Part shown: in pieces, positions 27,002 to 35,821 of the stretch
How the letters are laid out: every line of letters starts with the position of its first letter
Numbering within the stretch: the stretch's first letter is position 1
DNA from: Alphaproteobacteria bacterium
Lineage (GTDB): Bacteria; Pseudomonadota; Alphaproteobacteria; Caulobacterales; Caulobacteraceae
Assembly (NCBI GenBank): GCA_025359785.1
Contig: JANYET010000045.1
Location: forward strand, 1 to 64,000
Length of the DNA stretch: 64,000 nucleotides
Direction: 5' to 3'
Position numbers and translations under genes: made by a program
Notes under the pieces: generated by a model
What the model saw: the letters and a program-made list of their open reading frames with translations, nothing else
What the model was told of the DNA's origin: nothing
Database searches by the model: none

Positions 27002-29452
27002 ATGTCGGAGCTGTTTCGGATCGCGATCGTGGGCTCGGGACCATCCGGTCTCAGCGCCGCGGCGCATGCCGCCACCAAGGGGATCAGCCACATCCTCCTG
27101 GAGAAGACCGACCATCTGTCCGACACCATCTTCCGTTATCAGAAGGGCAAGCACGTCATGGCGACGCCCAGCCTGCTGGTGCTGCGCTCGGACTGTGAAT
27201 TCGGCCCCGCGCGGCGCGAGACGGTGCTGGAGCGATGGAATGCCGACGCAGCCAGGGCCGGCGTCAATGTCCGCTACAATGCCGAGGCCAGGTCGATCGC
27301 CGGGGCCCGGGGCGACTTCACCATCGCGCTGGCCAACGGCGACACCGTGCGAGCCGAGACCGTGGTTCTGGCGATCGGCACCCAAGGCAATCCCAATCTG
27401 CTGCGTTGCGAGGGCGCCAGCCTGCCGCACGTCCAGTACCAGTTGGACGATCCCGCCGAATATATCGACGAGCACATCTTCGTCCTGGGCGGCGGAGACG
27501 CCGGGATCGAGAACGCCCTGGGTCTGATCGCCGATCAGGCGCAGGGCAATATCGTGACACTGGTCGATCGCAGCGCCGACTTCGCCCGCGCCAAGGAGGC
27601 CAACGTCAAGGCGCTGTTCGCCGCGCGCGACGCCGGCCGCATGACGATCTTGAGCGAAACCAACACCACCCTGGTCGAGCCCGGCTGGATCACCCTGGAA
27701 ACGCCGCAGGGCGCGGTGCGTCACAAGTGCGACCGGATTATCGCGCGCATGGGCTCGGCGGCGCCGCGCGCATTTGTCGAGGCCGCCGGCGTCCGCTTCA
27801 CCAGCGAAGCCCGCAGCGCCTTTCCCCAGCTGACCGGCGCCTTCGAGGGCACGACCCCCGGCGTCTATGTGATCGGCGCCCTGGCCGGCTATCCGCTGAT
27901 CAAGCACTGCATGAACCAGGGCCACGACGTGGTCGAATATATCGCCGGCCGCACCGACCTGAAGCCCGCCGACGAGCCGATTCTGGAAGCCAAGCTGAAG
28001 GACTTGCCGGGCGCGCTCTCCGTCTCCGAGTGGCTGGAGTTCCTGCGCAGCCGCGTCGAGATCCTGCACGGCCTGTCGCCCCTGCAGATGCGCGAGTTCC
28101 TGCTGGACTCCGAGGTGAAGGCCTTCCGCGCCGGCGAGCTGATCTTCGAGCGCAATGGCGTCGGGACCTCGCTCTTCGGCATCGCCCAGGGCGCGGTCCA
28201 GGTGGAGATCGATCCAAAGGACTCCAAGGTCACCGTGCCGATTCCGCAGGGGTCGATCTTCGGCGAGGTGGGACTGATTTCTGGCCGCCGTCGCGGGGCG
28301 ACTGTCCGCGCCGGCGAGGACTGCGTCGTCGTCGAAATCCCGCGCACCGCGACGCTGAAGCTGATGGCCCAGGTCAACGAGGCCCGTGAGACGGTGGAAC
28401 GGGTCACCACCGAGCGTCAGATCCTGCAGATCTTCAAATCCGGCCTGACGCCCGCCGACCTGGCCGAAGTCCTGCCGCTGGCAAAGACCCTGGAGATCAA
28501 GGCCGGCCAGCCGATCATGACCGAGGGCGAAGAAGGCGACGACCTCTTCATCATCCGTTCCGGCTCGATGGTCGTGGAGAAGTCGGTGGGCGGCAAACAG
28601 GTGTTCCTGTCCTACGTCCCGGCCGGCTCCTACTCGGGCGAGATGGCGCTGCTGGACGGCGGGCGGCGGACGGCCACCGTCAAGGCGGCGATCCGCAGCC
28701 AGGTGGTGCGCCTGCCGGGCGAGCCGTTCCGCCGGCTGCTGGCCAAGAAGCCGGCGCTGCTGGCGCGCATGCGCGAAGACGTCGCCTCGCGTCGCAAGAT
28801 CAATGCCTTCCTTGAGGAAAAGAAGGACAGCTTCGGCGGCGTGGTCGACATGTACTCGTCGGTCGCCAGTTTCCTGATCGACCAGGGGATCGGCGAAGCC
28901 ACCGACGTGCTCCTGATCGATGAGACCCTCTGCGTCGGCTGCGACAACTGCGAGAAGGCCTGCGCCGACAGCCATGAAGGCCTGTCGCGGTTGAACCGCG
29001 AGGCCGGCAAGACCTACGCCAAGATCCATGTGCCGACCTCATGCCGCCACTGCGAGCACCCCTATTGCATGACCGACTGCCCGCCCAACGCGATCCAGCG
29101 CGGACCGGACGGCGAGGTGTTCATTTCCGACGCCTGTATCGGCTGCGGCGCCTGTCAGCGCAACTGCCCCTACGACGTGATCCAGATGGACCGGCCGCCG
29201 CCGGCGAAACCCGGGCTGCTCGCCTGGATGCTGTTCGGCATGGGTCCGGGTCCCGGCGAGCCTGACGCGGCCTGGCGCGACAAGAAGGCCAAGGCGCAGC
29301 CCGAGAGGGCCAAGGTCGCCATCAAGTGCGACATGTGCATCGGCAAGGCCGGCGGGCCGGCCTGCGTCCGCGCCTGCCCGACCGGCGCGGCCATTCGCGT
29401 CTCCCCGGAGGAATTCCTCTCGGTGGCGCTGCTGGAGCGGGGACAGGGCTAG
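27002..29452 (+). CDS. Flavoprotein - 2x cyclic-nucleotide-binding - 4x[4Fe-4S] fusion
   Basis: 816 residues in three parts. Residues 1-330 form a two-dinucleotide flavoprotein (G-S-G-P-S-G at 11-16 for FAD, G-G-G-D-A-G at 163-168 for NAD(P)H), like thioredoxin-reductase relatives but without a C-x-x-C pair. Residues about 365-590 are two cNMP-binding domains, each with the phosphate-cassette Glu and Arg (Glu422/Arg431 and Glu547/Arg556). Residues 640-800 are a ferredoxin part with 16 cysteines (644-654, 681-693, 712-722, 776-792), the pattern of DMSO-reductase-type electron-transfer subunits. No leader, so cytoplasmic. First gene of an operon with a cytochrome b and an FHA-decahaem. I infer NAD(P)H-linked electron transfer gated by cyclic nucleotide. 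Confidence 0.85.
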   Translation: MSELFRIAIVGSGPSGLSAAAHAATKGISHILLEKTDHLSDTIFRYQKGKHVMATPSLLVLRSDCEFGPARRETVLERWNADAARAGVNVRYNAEARSIAGARGDFTIALANGDTVRAETVVLAIGTQGNPNLLRCEGASLPHVQYQLDDPAEYIDEHIFVLGGGDAGIENALGLIADQAQGNIVTLVDRSADFARAKEANVKALFAARDAGRMTILSETNTTLVEPGWITLETPQGAVRHKCDRIIARMGSAAPRAFVEAAGVRFTSEARSAFPQLTGAFEGTTPGVYVIGALAGYPLIKHCMNQGHDVVEYIAGRTDLKPADEPILEAKLKDLPGALSVSEWLEFLRSRVEILHGLSPLQMREFLLDSEVKAFRAGELIFERNGVGTSLFGIAQGAVQVEIDPKDSKVTVPIPQGSIFGEVGLISGRRRGATVRAGEDCVVVEIPRTATLKLMAQVNEARETVERVTTERQILQIFKSGLTPADLAEVLPLAKTLEIKAGQPIMTEGEEGDDLFIIRSGSMVVEKSVGGKQVFLSYVPAGSYSGEMALLDGGRRTATVKAAIRSQVVRLPGEPFRRLLAKKPALLARMREDVASRRKINAFLEEKKDSFGGVVDMYSSVASFLIDQGIGEATDVLLIDETLCVGCDNCEKACADSHEGLSRLNREAGKTYAKIHVPTSCRHCEHPYCMTDCPPNAIQRGPDGEVFISDACIGCGACQRNCPYDVIQMDRPPPAKPGLLAWMLFGMGPGPGEPDAAWRDKKAKAQPERAKVAIKCDMCIGKAGGPACVRACPTGAAIRVSPEEFLSVALLERGQG

Positions 29453-29455
29453 GCT

Positions 29456-30319
29456 TTGGCGGGGCAGACACAGAGACGCAAACGGGCGACGCACGAGGGC
29501 TTCCTGCGCCATCGCGGCTTCCTGTTCCTGAAGATCGGGACCGTGCTCTGCGTCGGCGTCACAGCCGCCTATCTGTTTCAGGACCAGCGCCTGCCGCGGG
29601 GCGGCGGGACGCTGCTGGGCTATGGGCTCGGGACGGCGGGCGCGCTGCTGATCGTCTGGCTGGCGCTTCTGGGGGTCCGCAAACGGGCGGTGACCAACGG
29701 CTACTATTCGCTGAAGGCCTGGGTCTCGGCCCACGTCTATCTGGGCCTGGCGCTGATTGTCATCGGCACCCTGCACACCGGCTTCCATTTCGGCTGGAAC
29801 GTCCACACCCTGGCCTACGGGCTGATGATGCTGGTGATCACCTCGGGCGCGGTCGGGGTCTGGGCCTATGCGACCTTGCCGAAGACGCTGAGCGACAACC
29901 GCGCGGAGGCCACGCGCAAGCAGATGCTGGCGCGAATCCGATCGTTGGACGAGGCGCTGCTGGATGCCGCCCAGCCGCTACCGCGCATCGACGCCGAGAT
30001 CGTGCGCCTGTCACTGGAGAAGACCGAGATCGCCGGCGGATACTGGCAGCGGGTGATGCAGAACTGGGACAACTGCGCCAACAAGGCGGCTATCGCGCAG
30101 CTGCAGCCCGTGCTGGCCGGCGCCACCGGGCAGCAGGCCGCGGTGCTTCGCCGCGTCGATGCGCTGATGCGCGACAAGGCCGATGCGCTGGCCCAGGCGC
30201 GCAAACAGATCCACATCACCGCACTTCTGGAAGGCTGGCTCTTCGTGCACGTTCCGTCCACCTTCGCCCTGCTGGCGGCGCTGGTGGCCCACATCGTCAG
30301 CGTCTTCCTCTACTGGTGA
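29456..30319 (+). CDS. Cytochrome-b-like integral membrane protein
   Basis: 287 residues from a TTG start placed 3 bases after the previous stop. There are about five transmembrane helices: four in the first 135 residues and one at the extreme C-terminus (residues about 262-287). A long polar helical segment separates them. Histidines sit in or next to helices (V-S-A-H-V-Y-L-G, G-T-L-H-T-G-F-H-F-G, V-H-V-P-S-T-F, A-H-I-V-S-V), a pattern suited to bis-His haem b as in cytochrome b561 or ferric-reductase-like domains. I infer that it passes electrons across the inner membrane between the FeS fusion and the decahaem. Exact family not identified. Confidence 0.7.
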   Translation: MAGQTQRRKRATHEGFLRHRGFLFLKIGTVLCVGVTAAYLFQDQRLPRGGGTLLGYGLGTAGALLIVWLALLGVRKRAVTNGYYSLKAWVSAHVYLGLALIVIGTLHTGFHFGWNVHTLAYGLMMLVITSGAVGVWAYATLPKTLSDNRAEATRKQMLARIRSLDEALLDAAQPLPRIDAEIVRLSLEKTEIAGGYWQRVMQNWDNCANKAAIAQLQPVLAGATGQQAAVLRRVDALMRDKADALAQARKQIHITALLEGWLFVHVPSTFALLAALVAHIVSVFLYW

Positions 30320-30320
30320 C

Positions 30321-32144
30321 ATGACCCAGACGATCCTCCTTCGGACGATCACCCGCCAGGCGGGCGGCGGCGAGATTGTCCGCACGCGGGAAATCGGCGG
30401 GCCCGACGCGATGATCGGGCGCGGCGTCAATTGTGACATCGCCCTGCCAGACCTGTCGGTCGATCCAGAGCACGCGATGTTGCGGATCACCGGCCAGAGC
30501 CGGGTCACGATCGAATCCCTGACCGGCGAGCCCTTCCAGATGAACGGCAAGGCCGTGCTGCGCGTCGAACTGGAGGTCGCCCGCGCGCCAGTCGTCACCT
30601 TCGGCAGCTACGATCTGCTGTTCGGCCAGGGCGGCGAGGGCGATATCTCGGTCACCGTCCTGCGCCATCCGGAGCCGCATCCGGCGGCCCCCAGCCTGTT
30701 CTCGCTCAGAACCAGCGTGTTCGGCCGGCGCCGCACGGCCTGGGTCACCGGCCTGACCATCCTGCTGCTCTGCCTGGTGCTGCCGCTCGCCGGCGGCGCC
30801 TGGATCAACCACAGCCGCATCCATCCCGACCGGCAATGGTCGAGCGGCCCGCTGTCCAAGGCTCACGCCTTCCTGGAAAAGGACTGCCAGGCCTGCCACC
30901 AGCAGGCGTTCGTGGCGGTGCGCGACACCGCCTGCCTGTCCTGCCATCAGGCGGGCGATGCCGCGGCGACGGCGCGGATCGACGCGCGGGTTCTGCGTGA
31001 GGGCAGTCCGTTCCTGCCGTTGCTGGTTTCGGACCACGCCCGGCACGACAAGCTGGTCAGCGCCACGCCGCCACCGCCCACCCTCAAGGGCAAGGTCGTC
31101 TCGATCTTCCAGGGCGCGATGAACCACCCCAGCGACCGCTGCGCCAGTTGCCACCTTGAGCACACCAGCAGACCGGTCGACCGCAACGTCTCGGCGACAG
31201 CCGACATCGTGCGCCCGGGCAAGCCTGCGCTGGTGGTGGTGACGGACTGTGCCGGCTGCCACAGCCGGCTGAAGATGCGCCTGCCCTCGACAGGCCTGAT
31301 CGACACCCCGGACTGGAACCGGCATCCGGAATTCCGGCCGGCCGTCAACCTTGGCTTCGATGGGCCGCAGCCCAGGATCGAGCGGGTCTCGCTGGCCAGC
31401 CCCCAGCTCGAGGCCAACGGCCTGACCTTCTCTCATCGCCTCCATATGAGCGCGACGGGTGGCGTCGCGCGGCAAGGCCAGGTGCTGGGCGCCGCCCGCG
31501 GCTATGGCTCGGCGCTGACCTGCCAGTCCTGTCACCGGCCCGAGGGCGGCGGCTTCAAGCCGATCGAGATGGAGCGCGACTGCGGCGCCTGCCACTCCTT
31601 GGCCTTTGCTCAGGTGGGCGGCGCCCTGCAGACGCTTCGCCACCACGACATGCGTGATGTCGCCGGCCTGCTGCGCGGGGCCTTGGCGCCGGCGAGCCCG
31701 CCCAAGGTCGATCCGGCGGTCCTGCGGCGCGCCCTGGCGCCCGGTGGTCTTTGCGTGGACTGCCACACCGTGCGCCCCTCCGCCGGACTGCTGGGCGCGG
31801 AGATCGCGCCGGTGCGCCTCGCCGATCGCCTGCTGCCTTGGGGTGACTTCAACCATGGCGTGCCGGCCCACAACGGCGTCGGCAAGGGCGCCGCGGCCTG
31901 CGCCGACTGCCACAAGGCCCAGGTCTCCGACCGCGCCAACGATCTGCTGATCGAGGGCGTCGCCACCTGCAAAGGGTGCCATGGCCGGACCGAACACGAG
32001 ACCACCGCGGCCGCCAGCGGCCGGTGCGGCGAATGCCACAGCTTCCACGCCCCCGGACAGGCGCCGCGCACCGGACAAGACCGCCTGTTCGGCGTTCTAG
32101 GTCTGCCCGCGGGCGTCAAGCCTCGCGGCATACCGACCTTCTAG
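30321..32144 (+). CDS. FHA-domain decahaem c-type cytochrome
   Basis: 607 residues from the ATG 1 base after the cytochrome-b stop. Residues about 5-110 form an FHA-like domain (A-M-I-G-R-G-V-N-C-D-I-A-L-P-D followed by D-P-E-H-A, the usual G-R and H landmarks). One transmembrane helix (about 139-162) follows. The rest is periplasmic with ten C-x-x-C-H haem sites: CQACH, CLSCH, CASCH, CAGCH, CQSCH, CGACH, CVDCH, CADCH, CKGCH and CGECH. FHA domains bind phosphothreonine peptides in the cytoplasm, so this protein could link a phosphorylation signal to a periplasmic electron wire. Third gene of the operon. I know of no characterised protein with this order. Confidence 0.85.
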   Translation: MTQTILLRTITRQAGGGEIVRTREIGGPDAMIGRGVNCDIALPDLSVDPEHAMLRITGQSRVTIESLTGEPFQMNGKAVLRVELEVARAPVVTFGSYDLLFGQGGEGDISVTVLRHPEPHPAAPSLFSLRTSVFGRRRTAWVTGLTILLLCLVLPLAGGAWINHSRIHPDRQWSSGPLSKAHAFLEKDCQACHQQAFVAVRDTACLSCHQAGDAAATARIDARVLREGSPFLPLLVSDHARHDKLVSATPPPPTLKGKVVSIFQGAMNHPSDRCASCHLEHTSRPVDRNVSATADIVRPGKPALVVVTDCAGCHSRLKMRLPSTGLIDTPDWNRHPEFRPAVNLGFDGPQPRIERVSLASPQLEANGLTFSHRLHMSATGGVARQGQVLGAARGYGSALTCQSCHRPEGGGFKPIEMERDCGACHSLAFAQVGGALQTLRHHDMRDVAGLLRGALAPASPPKVDPAVLRRALAPGGLCVDCHTVRPSAGLLGAEIAPVRLADRLLPWGDFNHGVPAHNGVGKGAAACADCHKAQVSDRANDLLIEGVATCKGCHGRTEHETTAAASGRCGECHSFHAPGQAPRTGQDRLFGVLGLPAGVKPRGIPTF

Positions 32145-32211
32145 GACAGAAATGCGCAACTTGGTCATCCGTCGCCGCTGAGGCTACGTAACTCTAGATG
32201 GTAAACTGCGT

Positions 32212-33063
32212 ATGCCTGGGGAGGCGCCTTTGTTGACCGTCGCGCAGATCACGGACCTGCACATCACCACGGCCCGCGATCCGCTGAATCAGCTCCGCAA
32301 CCAGCAGCGCCTGCGCCAGGTGCTTCGCTCCATCCACGCGCTGCGGCCCCGGCCGGTGGCGATCATCGCATCCGGCGACCTCGCCGATCACGGCGACCCC
32401 GCCGAATACGCCGCCCTGAAGGTGATCCTCGCCGACTGCGAAATCCCGATCTACTTCGCCGTCGGCAACCATGACCGGCGCGAAGCCTTCCTGGACGCCT
32501 TCGGCGGCCCCGGCGCCCGGCAGGACGAGAACGGCCTTATCCAGTACGCGGAACACTTCGGCGATCTGCGGATGGTGGTCTGCGACACGCTGGAGGAAGG
32601 CCATGACCGCTCCGGCTATACCGCCGAGCGCGCCGACTGGTTGGCCAGGACGCTCGCTGAAGACACCGAGACGCCGACCATCGTCGTGCTGCATCACCCG
32701 CCGATCATGTCCGGCGTGAAGTGGATGGACCCGGACCCCGATGCGCCCTGGATCGGCGCGCTCGCCGACGCGATCCGCGGCCACGAGCAGGTTCGCGTCG
32801 TGCTCTGCGGCCACGTCCACCGCGCCTTCCATGGTCTACTGGGCGGCCACATCGTGGCGACCTCGCCCGCCACCTCGATCCAGGTGACGCTGGATCTCAC
32901 GCCGGTTGACATGGAAAAGCCGGATGGCCGCGAGATCCTGGTCGCTGAGCCGCCGGGCTATGTGCTGGTGATGGTCGACGGCGGCCACGTCACCACCCAC
33001 GTCTGCGTCGCCGGCGATTACGAGGCCGCGGTGGCCTACACGCGGCCCTTCGGCTTCCACTAG
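32212..33063 (+). CDS. CpdA-like metallophosphoesterase (class III cyclic nucleotide phosphodiesterase type)
   Basis: This 283-residue calcineurin-fold phosphoesterase has the full dimetal set: T-D-L-H, S-G-D-L-A, G-N-H-D-R-R, L-H-H-P-P and C-G-H-V-H. Order and spacing match CpdA-type cAMP phosphodiesterases, which convert 3',5'-cyclic AMP to AMP in the cytoplasm. It lies 67 bases after the FHA-decahaem gene on the same strand, close to a protein with two cNMP-binding domains, which strengthens a cyclic-nucleotide reading. Substrate is inferred; other phosphodiesters are possible. Confidence 0.8.
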   Translation: MPGEAPLLTVAQITDLHITTARDPLNQLRNQQRLRQVLRSIHALRPRPVAIIASGDLADHGDPAEYAALKVILADCEIPIYFAVGNHDRREAFLDAFGGPGARQDENGLIQYAEHFGDLRMVVCDTLEEGHDRSGYTAERADWLARTLAEDTETPTIVVLHHPPIMSGVKWMDPDPDAPWIGALADAIRGHEQVRVVLCGHVHRAFHGLLGGHIVATSPATSIQVTLDLTPVDMEKPDGREILVAEPPGYVLVMVDGGHVTTHVCVAGDYEAAVAYTRPFGFH

Positions 33064-33067
33064 CCGA

Positions 33068-34648
33068 CTACTTCTGGATCGAGGCCGTGAGGTCCATCCG
33101 CGCCTTCAAGGGATCGGCGGTGGCCGCCGCGACACCGTCGCCCCCGAACAGCATCAGTTCGTCCTTGGCCGCCGCGTACCGAGGCCAGTTAGGCAGGCCC
33201 GGCCCGTTCGGATCGCCGGTCTTGGCGAAGTTCAACCAGTAGCCGTGGATGGTCTTGGCCACCGCCGCATCCCTGGCGCTCGCCTCGCCCGAATGGGTCG
33301 GCGAGACCATGGCGATGTAGGGCGCGCCATATTTGTCGAAGACGTAGGGAATTTCCGAAGCGTGCGGCGCGCCGTTGGGCGAGCGGGCCTTCAGCGCATC
33401 GCCCACATAGTCGAAGCGGAACTCGTAGGCCGGCAAGCCCTGGGCGGCGAAAGTCGCCGCGTCAAACCGAGCAGGCTCGAGCATCAACTGGTCCATGCCG
33501 ACCTTGCTGCGAACGCGAGCGAAGGGACCCACGCCGCCCGGGTCGTAGGCCGCGATCGCCTTGGCCTTGTCCGCGCCGAAGGGGGCCATCAGGGCGTCCA
33601 TGTCCTTCGAGGTATTGAAGCCGAGGTCGGCGCCGTTGGCCCCGACCATCAGGGCCACCTTGGCCTGCCGCCGGCCGAGGTAGGCGGCCTGCGGTGACTC
33701 CACCACCAGCTTTCCGTCGGTGACGGGGCCGGGATAAGTGAGCGCATTGGCGCCGGCGGTGAACATGCTGAGGTTGCCGGTGACGGCCGCGGCGGGAAGC
33801 GCGCGCAGCTTGGCGAGCGCGGCGGCGTCGCCGCCTTCCACCCCGTTCGCCTTGGCGAAGGCCAGACCCGTGGCTTCCGCGGCCGCCACGGTGGGCGCGG
33901 GCCCCTCGGTCGAGCGTCCGCCGCCGCTTTCGACGATGGCCCGCTGGAACAGACCCTTGCCCATCGGCGAGGCGATCAAGGTGTGAACGGAGAACCCGCC
34001 GGCGGACTCCCCGAAAAGGGTCACCTGCTTGGGATCGCCGCCGAAGGCCGCGATATTGCGCTGGACCCACTGCAGGGCGGCGAGCTGATCCATGTAGGCG
34101 TAGTTGCCCTTGAGCTCGGCGCGATGCTCGGCGGTCAGCGCCGGGTGGGCGAAGAAGCCGAAGCGGCCCAAGCGGTAGTTGAGGCTGACGAAGACCACGC
34201 CTTCGCGGGCGAAGGCGTCGCCTTGATAAATCGCCGGCTGGGTGCCGCCATTGACCAGGCCGCCGCCATAGATCCAGACCATCACCGGCAGCTTCTTGAC
34301 GGACGTTTCGGCGGGCCGCCAGACATTGAGATAGAGGCAATCCTCACCGAGATCGGTACCCATGCCAGGGTCCCCCTTGACCTCGGCCTGCAGGCAATCG
34401 TGACCGTGCTTGAGCGCGGGCCGGACGCCCGTCCAGGCCTTGGCCTTCTGGGGCGGGCGCCAGCGCAGGTCGCCCACCGGCTGTTCGGCGAAGGGGATGC
34501 CCTTGAAGGCGACCACGCCGTCGCCGGCCGCGCCCTGCAACTGGCCGGTGTCGATGGTCACGATCGTAGAGGCCGGCGCCGCGACGGACGCGGTGGCGAG
34601 CAGCGCGGCGGATATCGCCATGGTCAGCGGCAGCAGGCGCTTGAGCAT
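33068..34648 (-). CDS. Carboxylesterase type B, exported
   Basis: The ATG at 34648, behind GGGAGG, gives 526 residues with a signal peptide (M-L-K-R-L-L-P-L-T-M-A). Type-B carboxylesterase landmarks follow: E-D-C-L-Y-L-N-V-W-R-P, oxyanion W-I-Y-G-G-G-L, and the nucleophile elbow G-E-S-A-G-G. It hydrolyses carboxylic esters in the periplasm. Divergent from another exported alpha/beta hydrolase at 34808, and its stop lies 4 bases from that of the CpdA-like gene. Confidence 0.9.
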   Translation of the reverse strand: MLKRLLPLTMAISAALLATASVAAPASTIVTIDTGQLQGAAGDGVVAFKGIPFAEQPVGDLRWRPPQKAKAWTGVRPALKHGHDCLQAEVKGDPGMGTDLGEDCLYLNVWRPAETSVKKLPVMVWIYGGGLVNGGTQPAIYQGDAFAREGVVFVSLNYRLGRFGFFAHPALTAEHRAELKGNYAYMDQLAALQWVQRNIAAFGGDPKQVTLFGESAGGFSVHTLIASPMGKGLFQRAIVESGGGRSTEGPAPTVAAAEATGLAFAKANGVEGGDAAALAKLRALPAAAVTGNLSMFTAGANALTYPGPVTDGKLVVESPQAAYLGRRQAKVALMVGANGADLGFNTSKDMDALMAPFGADKAKAIAAYDPGGVGPFARVRSKVGMDQLMLEPARFDAATFAAQGLPAYEFRFDYVGDALKARSPNGAPHASEIPYVFDKYGAPYIAMVSPTHSGEASARDAAVAKTIHGYWLNFAKTGDPNGPGLPNWPRYAAAKDELMLFGGDGVAAATADPLKARMDLTASIQK

Positions 34649-34807
34649 CGAATACCTCCCCTTATTGTTGGTCCAAGGATGCGGGGCCGATGCTACGGAC
34701 CACAAGGCCTAATCGCGTTGAGGGAAGCTTCAGGTCGGGCGAGCTTAGGGGCTGCCACCGCGGTTGCGAGCCGATAGGCTCCACGAGAAACATCAGGGGG
34801 ACCGTCA

Positions 34808-35764
34808 ATGAACAGGCACTGGAGCGCGGCGCTCGCACTCGTATTCGCTGTCGCCGCCGCCGCCGCCGCCATGGGGCAGGTTCCGGCCCGGCCGCCCGCC
34901 GACCCCGGCCCGCCGCTCAGCGGCTATCCTCGCAACGCCCTCCGTGCGCCAACGCCCGCAGAACTGAAGACCGCCACCTATGTCCGCGATATCATCTACG
35001 GTCACCGCGACGGCATGGCGCTCACCTACGACGTCTTCAAACCGGTGAAGAACGCCAATGGCGCGCTTGTGGTCAACATGGTGTCGGCCGGCTGGCGATC
35101 GTCATGGGGCCCGCCGGAAGAACGCCAGGCGCGCTATCAGGCGCTGATCGACAAGGGCTTCACCGTCGTCGCGCTCTACCATTCCCCGGCGCCGCGCTTC
35201 CAGGTTCCGGACGCGGTCGCGGACGTCCGGCTCGGGATGCGCCACATCAAGCTGCACGCCGCCGACTACGGCGCCGACCCCGCGCGGATCGGGGTGTGGG
35301 GCGCGAGCGCCGGAGGCCACCTAGCCCTCGTCGCCGGCGTCATGGCCGATGACGGAAATCCGGCGGCCGCCAACCCCCTGGAGCGTTCAGGCAATCGCGT
35401 TGCAGCCGTCGTCGCCTACTTCCCGCCCACCGACCTGGCCGCCCTCCTCCAGGGCCGCCCCAAGGCCGGCCCCATCGATTTCGACGACAAGCTCCTTCCG
35501 GCGATCTCCCCGATCCACAGCGTCGATGCGCGCGATCCGCCGACCCTGATCCTGCACGGCGACGCCGACAAGGGCGTGCCGCCGGCGCAGTCCGAAGCGA
35601 TGCATGCCGCCCTCGACAAGGCCGGGGTCGAGAACAAGCTGAAGATGTACCCGGGCGCCGACCACGATTTCTACGTCAAGGGCGACCCGGCCAGGACCGA
35701 CGCCTACGCCACCGACGCCATGAACGCGATGGTCGGCTGGTTCGAAAGCCACCTGAAGAAGTAG
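34808..35764 (+). CDS. Alpha/beta hydrolase (BD-FAE-like), exported
   Basis: 318 residues with an Ala-rich signal peptide (about 1-23). The alpha/beta-hydrolase core carries the nucleophile elbow G-A-S-A-G-G-H, L-H-G-D-A-D-K-G-V-P for the Asp and A-D-H-D-F-Y for the His. It resembles bifunctional feruloyl/acetyl-xylan esterase-like and prolyl-oligopeptidase-like small hydrolases. It faces the carboxylesterase across a 159-base spacer that presumably holds both promoters. Its substrate is probably an ester in the periplasm. Confidence 0.85.
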   Translation: MNRHWSAALALVFAVAAAAAAMGQVPARPPADPGPPLSGYPRNALRAPTPAELKTATYVRDIIYGHRDGMALTYDVFKPVKNANGALVVNMVSAGWRSSWGPPEERQARYQALIDKGFTVVALYHSPAPRFQVPDAVADVRLGMRHIKLHAADYGADPARIGVWGASAGGHLALVAGVMADDGNPAAANPLERSGNRVAAVVAYFPPTDLAALLQGRPKAGPIDFDDKLLPAISPIHSVDARDPPTLILHGDADKGVPPAQSEAMHAALDKAGVENKLKMYPGADHDFYVKGDPARTDAYATDAMNAMVGWFESHLKK

Positions 35765-35767
35765 GCC

Positions 35768-35818
35768 AATAGCGGACTTTCCCAGGGGCCGCGATGGGTG
35801 GGAACCGGACGTTCGCCT
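35768..35818. repeat. Intergenic dispersed repeat (copy A)
   Basis: The stretch CGATGGGTGGGAACCGGACG (35792-35811) and the opposed AATAGCGGACTTTCCC nearby match a motif that recurs as GCAATGGGTGGAAAGCGGCC at 36543-36562. On the minus strand it reads N-V-R-F-P-P-I-A, a peptide I recognise from spurious translations of a common alphaproteobacterial intergenic repeat. Function unknown. Confidence 0.5.
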
Positions 35819-35821
35819 TAC

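Noticed and set aside
26987..29029. 680-codon minus-strand frame over the flavoprotein fusion
   Set aside because: Antisense shadow; the plus strand holds two Rossmann motifs, two cNMP cassettes and 16 ordered cysteines.
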